64,000 bases of DNA from Argopecten irradians (taxonomy: Eukaryota > Mollusca > Bivalvia > Pectinida > Pectinidae), in the NCBI RefSeq assembly GCF_041381155.1, contig NC_091144.1, positions 1,550,001 to 1,614,000 on the forward strand, written 5' to 3'. Shown here piece by piece: positions 33,156 through 43,721 of the stretch (its first letter is position 1; every line of letters starts with the position of its first letter). The position numbers were made by a program, and so were the translations under genes. The notes below the pieces were generated by a model that worked only from the letters and a program-made list of their open reading frames with translations, did no database searches and had not been told where the DNA came from.

Positions 33156-34111
33156 CTGTATGATTTTCTGGTATTGCACGAGTCTGAAGAACATCATTCC
33201 GCATTGTCCAATTTTCATCAATGTTGCAGGATGTAACAGTGATGTAAGATTCCGTTGCACGGGAGCTCCATCCATTTGTAGTGAGAGCTACCTAGGATTA
33301 GAAAATGATATACAATTTACTGACTTTAACTTAGTACACATTTATTCATTAATGCTCCACGAGTTATAATAATAAATTATGATATATTATGAATATAAAT
33401 CATAACCAAACTTTATTATAATAAACGCAAATAAATATAAGTTGTGACGCTACATGTATATGTGTACACTGGCTAATGTACACAACAAACCTATATAAGC
33501 ACCTAACTTTTCCTAAACAGATATCGTACAGTTATTTATGTTCACTTAACAGTCACTTTGTCTTACCAATTCAGCATGTTGTAAACTCTTCTTCACTTCC
33601 TCATAAACCTGTGAATACATTTTAGGGATGATAATTTCCGAGAAAGTTTTTCTTGACGGTACTATATACCGAGGGTCGCATTCACTAATCATTTCTTTGA
33701 AATCCGTCGATCTTTTACAATAAATCTCGGTACTTTAGTTGTTATTCTCTGTGTCTTTTCTGATGAAGATGGGTATGGCTTGTGTGTGGAAAATGCTTGA
33801 TTGATTGACTGTTGTTGTGCTTGTTTGTTATGCGAGATAATGTCTGTGTTACTTCCGCTCGATGTTTGCAAACACTTACTACTGGACGGGACGCTAGCTG
33901 CAGTAGCTGGGTGATGGCAATGCAAGTGAGTCGTCAGGTTCGTTGTCCCGCCAATACATTTAACGATTGTCCTACACAATCGACATCCAGTGATCTTTTC
34001 CTCGCTATTTCTTTCTCCTTTACGTACGATAAGGCCAAAATGCTGCCATACAGCCGCTTTGGCTTTTGGATTTTTTACGAGGTTATCATCCATGCCTATG
34101 AAGGCCGCCAT
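33156..34111 (-). pseudogene. ZBED/hAT transposase 5' exons (BED finger and first catalytic region), unit 2
   Basis: Minus strand. The first exon begins MAAFIGMDDNLVKNPK at 34,111 and encodes a BED zinc finger of about residues 20-66: VWQHFG, then C-x2-C (CRLC), GGTTNL and paired His residues (HLHCHH). A Ser/Gln-rich linker follows, then PRFIVKD. A small deletion with frame change precedes FKEMISECDPRYIVPSRKTF and a donor gtaaga at 33,566. Exon 3 (33,291-33,156) opens after a ttttctaatcctag acceptor with VALTTNGWSSRATESYITVT and ends ENHTG at a gtaaac donor. The catalytic Asp of TTDGW is Asn here. The 3' exon is missing from this unit; it occurs once, at 22,890-23,728. Confidence 0.85.
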
Positions 34112-37100
34112 TTTGAAACGTTATTAAGCACAAGATCGATCGTAATCTACCTATAATAACATCCAAAAAATCCATCTTAACCTATACATTTGGCTGAAAT
34201 GTTGTTAAAACATATATTTTAGTTTTAATTTTAAATGGTCATTCCCGAATGATTCCGAGTGAACCGATACGACTTAATCGTACCGCGATACGTATCGTTT
34301 TCAAACTGAACCTGGATATATCGGTATACCGATAATACCGCGCACCACTTATTTACTCGATACTTTTGTACGGTTTAAACCCCTCAAAACATTAGATGAT
34401 ACATTTACTACACATAAATGCAACAGAGCAGTATGTTATGCAACACAATTATTTCTTGCAATATGAATCACATGGCAGGTAAAGGACAGGATATCAGGAG
34501 GAGATACACGTCAGCCAATTCTTACGTGCCTCTGGGTGCTGGTGACGTCATCTCCTGAGAAACTACTCAGGTTACAACTTCGACACTGTTTTAATATGTT
34601 TTAAAATCGGCAGAAGGGAAACAACTCTTACATTGAAGGAGCCGTCCACAATCATAAAGAATAAACAGCAATGGATATGCTATACAAATCAATATCAACA
34701 AACTAATGCAGATAATGCAAGTAGCTAGATACGTCAGTTTAAAACAATCGCTGTTTATAAAATCTAATAAATGTTGAGATATTTAATCGGAAAACAAAAT
34801 GAAACATGGAAATTGAAAAAAAAAGAAACTAATCAATCGATTTGTTCTCATTAATTCATACGCAATCTGAATAGTATTGATTAATATTCATTCAATCACA
34901 ATTTTCTCTCATTTTTCGGCATGAGCGCATCGGAGGACAACTTTTTTGGGAATATGATTAAAGTTGTATTTTACTACACTCACAAAAATAAGCCATAGTT
35001 GGTCCTCTGATGCGGTCGATGTAAAAAAAAGTACTGGAAACCCCACCCAAAAACATAAATTAGACGATGTTGCAACTTTTTGATCATTTAAAAATTTATA
35101 TATTGCAATTAACAAACTATCTTTTCCCGAATAAAATAACTGATATATCCGATGTGAATTATAAGTACACATAAACTTGATATTTTGATATTTATTTACG
35201 CTTATTAAGTATATAGAACGGGTGTGACAATATTTTTGAAACACCATATAATAAATAGTAATTAATACGATATAAGAGTGCTAAAATACATTTTGATATC
35301 TAATGACCTTTAAACGATACAACACCCCATTTCCACAATAACAACAAACACGTTCCAACGTACTGGCTGTGCTTTTGATACGATAGAGAGATACTTTTGT
35401 AATTCAGCTGGTTACTATAAGGGTTTTAAACAGGATGTCCATTCTCCATCTGTGTAATACACAACCAGTTATTGTTGAACGATATATACATACGCTATAC
35501 CACAACTGCCACAAAGCGTTGGGAATTCCCACTCCAAATTTAGAATAACTTACAGGTGATCACATGATGCGTCATACAGAAACTCGCTATAAGACCATTT
35601 ACTCTTGTTATAAACTTACGTTTACACTTGCGACTATACAAATCGAAAGTAGGAATTCCAAAGTGCACACAAATAACGTTATCGTAATCGATGGATATTA
35701 ACCTGGTATATGGATGTGGACATGTAAAACAGTGTTACATGGCTGGGCAATAACACACCTGGGACATCCAGTAACTTATATCACATGTTGCTAATAGAGG
35801 GCCTTTGAAATAATTTATCCATATGTTGTCAGGAATATTGTGTTGCCTATATATAGGTTCTAGTATGCAGAAATATGGCATGCAGTGAAACCTCACAACC
35901 GCTGAGTACGTACTGACTAGTACTGACCAGTCGAGACACAAACACTGGTGAGTAGATGTTATAGATCTTAACCGGGGTTTGTTCCAACGACAATATCATG
36001 TTTACCTTAGTGTGTCCTATGTACTCAAATCTGTTCACGTCGATATAATAATCACCGAAGCATAACGCGGGTAACATTCTTGCTCACACCATGACTGACC
36101 TGATCCCGGTCTTTTTGGAAAAAAAAACTATCTTGACGTTGAGTGTTCGATAAAGTAAGCCTTTTATATCTACAACATAATATGTACTGTATTAAAAGGC
36201 TTTAAATAATTGGAGCTTTTTGATAGACATTAACTGGGAACAAGAAAAAATACTATCCGACGAAAAAACATGTTATAATATGTTAATGACCACGTGATTT
36301 TAACTCAGCAAATTTAATAAGTTTTCCTTTATATTTGATTGTAGCAATCACTACTCCTGTCTGGAAATCTTAGTAGATAGATTTATAACATGCATACCCT
36401 TGGGTAACCATGCAGTACAACCTGGGGACGTCACTGCATCAATGATGTTACTGTTTTTCTTAAATAGTAGTATTATTTCTAGGACGCAGGCTGGTTGCAC
36501 TGTAAAGGAGGCAGAAAGACATCTGTCCGCTACAAATATCAATATATGGAAAATGTACTGACAGAAGAGGCTTTTTTAAAACTCTGCGTTGAGGATATCA
36601 ATATGTTGAATATTTCAATTGTGAAATTATAGTAAAAACGTGGAGGTTTTGCAGGAAAAGTACTGTTTTATATTTGGTTATGAAGGATTAAAAGGATCTT
36701 TCCTACCGTAAGGAAATGACAGTCGAGGGTTAGACTGTCGTGAATTTCCTGTCCTATTGTTTAGTTTAAGAATGAATGATACATCTTCTGCACCTTTAAC
36801 TTAAATCAGTTTAAAACTATAATAGTCTACTTTGTATACAAACTCTATCAAATTGACGATTTTTAGGTCATCTGACACGAAGACACATTTTGAACTTATT
36901 AGCGAGTTCTACCAATGGAATTTGGCTGAAACTTGCCTGAAACGACTCTGACGTGGTCATGACTAAGTGTTGTGATTTTTCGGGTCGATCTAAAATCCAA
37001 GATGGCCGCCACAGCCGCAATCTTGAAAACACATTTTTAACTTCTCATTGACAAGTTCTACAGGTAAGATTTGGCTGAATCATGCCTGAAATTGTGGCTA

Positions 37101-37124
37101 TTAAAAAGTGACTATTAAACTTGG

Positions 37125-37460
37125 CATTTAAGTTCCGTACTAACTTTTAAGAAAATGGCAGAAAATGCATTTTTAGTACATCAAAGGGACATAACTTTAC
37201 TACATAATGTCGACCAAAAAAGTTCGATTGTCGGTCAATCGAACTTGACCAAGCCCTTAAGGCATTTGACCTTGTTAACAAGTTTGAAGAAAATCGGTTA
37301 ATTTTTTTTTTAAATTATTGCAGGGAAATGGCAGAAAATGACTTTTTTATTAAATCAAAGGGCCATAACTCTGCCAAATTGCGAGTTGCGATCGAACTTG
37401 ACCAAGCCCTTAAGATATTTAACTTTGTTACCAACTTTGAAGAAAATCGGTTAAGGTTCA
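37125..37460. repeat. Dispersed repeat B, block 1 of unit 2
   Basis: Equivalent to the 28,425-28,740 block, with the same phrases in the same order and small length differences in T runs. Confidence 0.8.
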
Positions 37461-37847
37461 TGTAAAGGCTTTAAACAGTGATATTTTGCAACCCTAAAAC
37501 TCATTACTGTGCTGTAATTGAACAGAACTAATTTCATCAATTGTTGGTATATACCCTGGCTAACTGTCAGTCTTACTGTTGATATGTAATTTGTGAAGCT
37601 GCTTGTAAAACTCAGTAAAATATGAGAAAAATGTATATTTCTGGAGAAGACATAGAACTCGTGTGAATTGCATTGATGGAACCAAATATTCATGCCATCG
37701 TGTTCAGTTGTGAATATGCCAGGTACTCCAACAGTTTGTTTGGCAACATCGGACCAGCAAATAGCGTAGGAGCCTATTGTAGTAAATGCAAATGGCTGCT
37801 ATAAATGGCGGATCACAAATATCGCATATAAGAAGCCATCTCAATTG

Positions 37848-38053
37848 ATACAAATGTTCTTATAGACACCATAAGGTACTCTGAACATGACAAGAAGACT
37901 CTTCACGAAAAAATAGTTCAACCGATCTGTTTGGGGCGGAAAATGCAAATTTCCGGATGGAACCTCAAAGTCCATATTATAACTATTTTTTTTCGTAAAT
38001 AGTCTTCTTGTCATGTTCAGAGTACCTTATAGTGTATATAAGAGCACTTGTAT
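37848..38053. mobile_element. Foldback MITE with 53-bp arms, unit 2 copy
   Basis: Same 206-bp hairpin as in unit 1, at the equivalent place. It was carried along by the duplication and is not an independent insertion. Confidence 0.8.
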
Positions 38054-38054
38054 T

Positions 38055-38660
38055 TATTAGTTATTCTACGGAAGTGGCAGAAAATGACCTTTTTTATTAA
38101 ATCAAAGGGCCATAACTCTGCTAATTAAGATCTGCCAAAAGTGGCCATCGAAATTGGCTAAGCCGTTAAGGCATTTAACTTTGTTACCAAGTTTTAACAA
38201 TATTAGTTTTAACATTTGTTAGTTATTACACAGAAACTGCAGAAAAATGACATTTGTTGTAAATTAAAGGGTCATAACTCTGATAAATAACATCCGCTGA
38301 AAGAGTTGTTCGAACCTGGTCAGGCATTTAAGGCATTCAAGCTTGTTACCAAGTTTGAAGAAAATCGGTTAATATTTTTCACAGTTATTGTACGGAGGTG
38401 GCATAAACTGACTTTTTTATTTAAGCAAAGGGTCCTAACTCCGCTAAATAAGGTTCGTTGAAAGTCGCGATCGAACTTGTCCGAGTCCTTAAGGCATTTA
38501 ACCTTGTTACTAAGTTTGAAGAAAATCTGTTTACATTTGTTACACTTATTGCACGGAAATGGCAGAAAATGACGTTTTTAGTAATACAAAGACCATAACT
38601 CCGCTAAATAACCTTGTCACTAAGTTTGAAGAAATTCGGATTACATTTGTTTCGGAGAAA
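38055..38660. repeat. Dispersed repeat B, block 2 of unit 2
   Basis: Five degenerate 135-bp units; the last two lie in the 910-bp segment absent from unit 1. Confidence 0.8.
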
Positions 38661-39500
38661 GCAGGGGATAAAAACCAATAATCCAAATCATTCAACATAT
38701 TCGAAGTCAATGAAATATTGATATATTATTGTATTGTATCAATTATTACTCAGATAAGTCTTTTCATCGGATGAACATCAAAGATATATGTGAAGGAAGG
38801 TGGACATCCGATTTCGATGATGAAAGTTGATCGGGTGTTCTAATTAAAGGGTGATACAGATTGTCCAATTGGACTGGACATATGAATGTTTATTTGCATA
38901 TATTAACTATTGCCACTGTTTCTGTATCGATAAAATAATTTGGAGCAGATCTGTTTATTTCCCTATAACTTAAGTGCAAAACGTGATCATGTCCGGTACG
39001 TATGGATACATGTAAACATTGGTGGACTTCCTTTGACATTCCGCAAAATCACGTGTCAATGTTTACAAATAACACATGTACGAAACAATCGGATACACAC
39101 AAGAAAACAGATTTATTGTTTTATTATTTTATTGCTATTTGACATAAAAAAGAACTATATTTTGTGATGTCATAGAAAAATAGAGCGGATGAAGCTAGTC
39201 AACGGCGCGCTATTTCTGAATGACTGTTGTGTACGGTTAAACTAAACATGACGACATAATTTTGACGGCGAATAGCACACGGTAAATGATTGTAACTGAT
39301 GTTCTGGTGGATTCTATTGTTTAAAGAAAATATTGTAAATATAATTATTAACCTTACGCAATTTACCTCGTGCTCCATTGGTTAATCATCTCATAAAATA
39401 CACAAAGTAAGAGGTTAATCCTTAAATGACGTTTTACAGCTTCCGGTTAAGCACGCATCTAAGTTCTGAAGTGCAGGTATCTCTGTCCGATGGGGTAAAA
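38661..39500. other. Spacer upstream of the receptor gene, unit 2
   Basis: No supported gene. The 75-codon frame at 38,940-39,167 recurs in unit 3 because the unit is duplicated, and has no recognised domain. This is where a promoter should lie, but I see no convincing TATA box. Confidence 0.45.
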
Positions 39501-39556
39501 GGGATATTCTACTATCAGGATCACACAATGTTGTACAACCCTCTGTAGAATATCCC
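39501..39556 (+). promoter_or_regulatory. 12-bp inverted repeat upstream of the receptor gene, unit 2
   Basis: GGGATATTCTAC ... GTAGAATATCCC with a 32-base spacer, the same pair as in units 1 and 3. Its function is unknown. Confidence 0.35.
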
Positions 39557-39767
39557 TATCTTTCACAACAACGTATGCAAGAGTTTTATATCATCGTATA
39601 ATAGTCACATGTGAATACTACAGTCTCCCAAAACGGCACCCACCAGTAATACACTCGTCGCTTAATAAAGGAAGCACATGTGAATGATATTTACACCTGA
39701 TTTCATTGAACCTTACATACACTGCTACATTTATTCTGTTTTACATTTACAGGATCTCCCATCCACT

Positions 39768-41834
39768 ATGTCGGACCAGTTGTGCGAGGATTCCTGGATA
39801 TTGTACCATGTTCTTGACAGGTTGATAGGAGGTCGACCAATGGTAACCATCAGTAGGAGACTGACTCTTATAAACGATCTATTATATAATGCTTCAGCAG
39901 TATCACAGGTACAGCTGTCTACGGGAAGTTCAGCTGAAGGAATATTGATGAAAGGTTCGGACAAAGACTCGATGCTGATTGACAAAATGGTGATTATTTT
40001 AGACTTTGATCAGGAATCGTTGAGCATAACCTCTGATCTTCGTAATGAATCTGTGTTTATCATGAGAGACTCTAACGACCGACCTGGATATGTGAATTTG
40101 GAATTAATCAATATGAGACAGCAACCTCCCGCAATGTTGTTAGAATCTATTGTTCCTTTTGGAAATTCACATTTTCTATCGAGTGCATTGTATACACGAT
40201 GCGCTGCGTTTATACTCAGTACTGTTTTCCAGGTCCCCATAGAAACACATGGACCATCAACGCCTCTGCTGAACGAAAAGAGTAAAGTAGGCTCTGATAT
40301 GGATATCGTTTGCGCTTTCTCCTGTAGTAGTTGGCCAGTAGTGGCTCATGAATGGGTGACAAGATCCCGGATGTATAATTGGCCAGTTGCGAGTTTGAGA
40401 GATCAGATCGTTAATGGTGGATGCTATGTGGTGCCTGTTGGGGATAAGACATCAGAATATGCGTTCATGCAATGGAGAATTTCATTCGCGTCTGCGGAAC
40501 GCAAGCTCATTCATTCGTTTAGTCATGTCCAGTTCCTTGTTTACTGTCTACTCAAGTACCTTTTCAAACAGGTGTCCGACAGATTAAAAGACATCTACGG
40601 AGATGAAGATATCATTTCATCATATATCCTCAAAACAGTTGTCTTTCATGCGTTGGAAACTACACCAACATCTCTGTGGCAAGAGAAAAATACATTTCTT
40701 TGTTTCATGCTATGTTTGAAAATGTTATCCGCGTACGTGAAAGCTGGACACTGCCCAAATTATTTTATTTACAAACACAATATGTTTCTTGGAAAGGTTT
40801 GTGGGAACCGTCAACAAAAACTGTATCGTTTTCTTGGTGATATCCATGATATGGCTTGGGGTTCTTTGTCTATTGGCACGTTTATCAAACCAACAGTCGG
40901 CGACCATATCGATCAGGTGAAACGCGGGGAATGGGAAGCAATTCTCATTCCATCAACTCGATCAGAAAAAGAATGTGATTTGAAAATCATCAGAGAAACG
41001 TTGCAACCCGTTCACAATTATTCAGCTCCTGGATCGCTAAAACTTCTGTGTAACCTTTTATATAAATCCGAGTCAGACATGGACGACTTCATCGCTTACT
41101 ATGGCTTGGTAAACGGGATGTCCGTAGAAGGGATGGAAACATTTGCGAACGACGTCTGTGATAGGGGAAATAAAGGAATGTACAAATCACTCAGGAGATC
41201 AAAAAGGCTCTTAACACCGCTGGTCTCAGCATGTTCAAGTCAAGGAATTTTACCATTAGCAACATATCACTTCCAGACCGGGAATTACCAGAAGTCACTG
41301 GAGATGTGTGGACAGGTGATAACATACTGGAAATTATATGTTAATGACCACCTAAGTATGAAGGATGAGATAAGATATGAACATCTCTGCTGTGGGCGCG
41401 GATATACCCTCCTTCAAAAATGTCAAATAGCATGTTCATCAGATATAAAGATTACCAAGAATTCCTCGCGTATGTTTCCATACCAACTACAGCCAGAATT
41501 AGAGCGCTGCACGTTAGGACGACTTACGATTTCTCCAGTTCCGTATGCTATATTTCTGTCATTCCTGTGCTACCATGAGCTTGGTGACACGAGAAGACGG
41601 GATAAAACACTAACAAATCTACAAATTATAAAGTATGATGAGGTACAGGGAGTAAGAAAATTCTGGATTGTCCACAATCTAATCGGGATTTGTTATGAAA
41701 TGGTTGGGGATATATCCGGGGCTCTGAGGGAATACAGGGCCTCTATCAATGACCAAACACCCTTACAATGCCTAAATCCTGCAAAAGAGAGAATAGCAAG
41801 ACTAGCAAAATACCAATCCAGTGGTGCCATTTGA
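39768..41834 (+). CDS. cGAS-like receptor (Mab-21 domain nucleotidyltransferase), unit 2, intact
   Basis: 688 residues in one exon. The start is the ATG of MSDQLCEDSW; an in-frame ATG 84 bases upstream lies before a polypyrimidine-AG acceptor (39,751-39,752) and is probably intronic. The catalytic core shows GS at residues 53-54 (TGSSAEG), the D-x-D pair Asp65/Asp67 (GSDKDSML) and a third Asp179 in DIVCAF followed by SSWP, aligned with DITLAL...SSWP of human cGAS as I recall it. WRISF at 236-240, ISSYILKTVVFHALE near 285 and CPNYFIYKHNMF near 330 are further Mab-21/cGAS landmarks. The zinc thumb of vertebrate cGAS is absent, as in many invertebrate relatives. TPR-like helices lie near 492-520, 590-620 and 633-662. 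No signal peptide or membrane segment. Known for the family: cytosolic nucleic-acid sensing and cyclic-dinucleotide synthesis upstream of STING. Activity of this copy is inference; all catalytic acids are present. Confidence 0.88.
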   Translation: MSDQLCEDSWILYHVLDRLIGGRPMVTISRRLTLINDLLYNASAVSQVQLSTGSSAEGILMKGSDKDSMLIDKMVIILDFDQESLSITSDLRNESVFIMRDSNDRPGYVNLELINMRQQPPAMLLESIVPFGNSHFLSSALYTRCAAFILSTVFQVPIETHGPSTPLLNEKSKVGSDMDIVCAFSCSSWPVVAHEWVTRSRMYNWPVASLRDQIVNGGCYVVPVGDKTSEYAFMQWRISFASAERKLIHSFSHVQFLVYCLLKYLFKQVSDRLKDIYGDEDIISSYILKTVVFHALETTPTSLWQEKNTFLCFMLCLKMLSAYVKAGHCPNYFIYKHNMFLGKVCGNRQQKLYRFLGDIHDMAWGSLSIGTFIKPTVGDHIDQVKRGEWEAILIPSTRSEKECDLKIIRETLQPVHNYSAPGSLKLLCNLLYKSESDMDDFIAYYGLVNGMSVEGMETFANDVCDRGNKGMYKSLRRSKRLLTPLVSACSSQGILPLATYHFQTGNYQKSLEMCGQVITYWKLYVNDHLSMKDEIRYEHLCCGRGYTLLQKCQIACSSDIKITKNSSRMFPYQLQPELERCTLGRLTISPVPYAIFLSFLCYHELGDTRRRDKTLTNLQIIKYDEVQGVRKFWIVHNLIGICYEMVGDISGALREYRASINDQTPLQCLNPAKERIARLAKYQSSGAI

Positions 41835-42104
41835 ACACATTATGCAGTTGTTTGCAGTCATTGTATCGCGTCTTTTGTAGGCTATGAACATTTAAAAAGT
41901 GGTAAAGTAATGCTGAACATTAGATAGTTTTGAGTCAGATATGACATATTTATCAATCTGCAGCATATTGTCTATTTGTCGTTAAAACAAATACTTTCTT
42001 ATTTTGACACCACTCGGCGATATTGATCTGCCGTCTTTCAAATCATATTTAACTCGTAACCTGTGATTTTGCAGGTAAACAGTGAAATGAAAGGTACTGT
42101 GTCA

Positions 42105-42110
42105 AATAAA
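42105..42110 (+). terminator. Polyadenylation signal AATAAA, unit 2 receptor gene
   Basis: Lies 270 bp downstream of the stop codon, in gtcaaataaatatc, conserved among units. Confidence 0.4.
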
Positions 42111-42777
42111 TATCTATATTATATATATTTTAACACAAGGCAATTCAAGTATATATATATATAGTGGAATATCTTGCTGTTATATTGTAATCCCAAACCA
42201 AGTAGATACCAATGTCACCAACCGGATGTGGGTAACTGTAGTTACGCTCTACAAAAATAGTGACGATGATTTAGGTCAGATTTCGCATGCGTCAGTTTAC
42301 GTAATTTTTAAGGGTTTATTCGTGTCATCTAGTGAATCAGTTACCCACTGACGAGATCATAACATGCATTCAGTTACCGTCAACATGGTCATATTTACAT
42401 GGCTATTTTCTTCTTTTATAGAGATTTAAAGTTGAGCGCCACGCTTCAAAATTTAGTTATTTTTTATCTTATAAATACATGTTATTGACTATTATTGCTC
42501 ATTGTCATTTGTAGATAATGCTAGATATTGTTGTATCACAGTATTTGCTTTGCAGGATTTTTTATTATTATTTTTTTTTACAATTTAACATAAATTTAGA
42601 ACTGTTTATAAAAAAGTATCCCTAAATTAATTATTAAAATTATGCATCATTGATGTATATCATGTTAAATTTATTGATACTACATGTATATTAAATTGAC
42701 AATGTTTCTTATTTTAAAAAAATCATATTTCAATAGTAGTCTATGCTATTTAATTAAAACACTTAATTAATGTTTAC

Positions 42778-43721
42778 CTGTATGATTTTCTGGTATTGCA
42801 CGAGTCTGAAGAACATCATTCCGCATTGTCCAATTTTCATCAATGTTGCAGGATGTAACAGTGATGTAAGATTCCGTTGCACGGGAGCTCCATCCATTTG
42901 TAGTGAGAGCTACCTAGGATTAGAAAATGATATACAATTTACTGACTTTAACTTAGTACACATTTATTCATTAATGCTCCACGAGTTATAATAATAAATT
43001 ATGATATATTATGAATATAAATCATAACCAAACTTTATTATAATAAACGCAAATAAATATAAGTTGTGACGCTACATGTATATGTGTACACTGGCTAATG
43101 TACACAACAAACCTATATAAGCACCTAACCTTTCCTAAACAGATATCATGAGTTATTTAGGCTCACTTTGTCTTACCAATTCAGCATGTTGTAAACTCTT
43201 CTTCACTTCCTCATAAACATGTGAATACATTTTAGGGATGATAATTTCCGAGAAAGTTTTTCTTGACGGTACTATATACCGAGGGTCGCATTCACTAATC
43301 ATTTCTTTGAAATCCGTCGATCTTTTACAATAAATCTCGGTACTTTAGTTGTTATTCTCTGTGTCTTTTCTGATGAAGATGGGTATGGCTTGTGTGTGGA
43401 AAATGCTTGATTGATTGACTGTTGTTGTGCTTGTTTGTTATGCGAGATAATGTCTGTGTTACTTCCGCTCGATGTTTGCAAACACTTACTACTGGACGGG
43501 ACGCTAGCTGCAGTAGCTGGGTGATGGCAATGCAAGTGAGTCGTCAGGTTCGTTGTCCCGCCAATACATTTAACGATTGTCCTACACAATCGACATCCAG
43601 TGATCTTTTCCTCGCTATTTCTTTCTCCTTTACGTACGATAAGGCCAAAATGCTGCCATACAGCCGCTTTGGCTTTTGGATTTTTTACGAGGTTATCATC
43701 CATGCCTATGAAGGCCGCCAT
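42778..43721 (-). pseudogene. ZBED/hAT transposase 5' exons, unit 3
   Basis: Same exons as in unit 2 (exon 3 at 42,778-42,913, BED-containing exon at 43,177-43,721), the same internal deletion and the same TTNGW. The BED exon is identical at the protein level to the unit 2 copy. Confidence 0.85.

Larger units (their letters stand above)
32869..42490. repeat. Tandem array unit 2 (9.62 kb)
   Basis: Starts and ends at attattgctcattgtcattt. Order: hAT 5' exons (33,156-34,111, minus), spacer without recognisable genes (about 34,360-36,840), dispersed repeat blocks and foldback MITE (37,065-38,660), a 910-bp segment absent from unit 1 (38,449-39,358), inverted repeat (39,501), receptor gene (39,768-41,834), 3' flank with TA runs. 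Unit 3 matches it almost base for base at an offset of 9,610. Confidence 0.95.

Noticed and set aside
38940-39167. 75-codon plus-strand frame upstream of the receptor, repeated in unit 3
   Set aside because: Carried by the duplication; no domain, and the C terminus changes with an A-run length difference.
39684-39767. Upstream in-frame ATG as the receptor start
   Set aside because: It lies before a strong polypyrimidine-AG acceptor, and the residues it would add look like intron translation; MSDQ fits the family start better.
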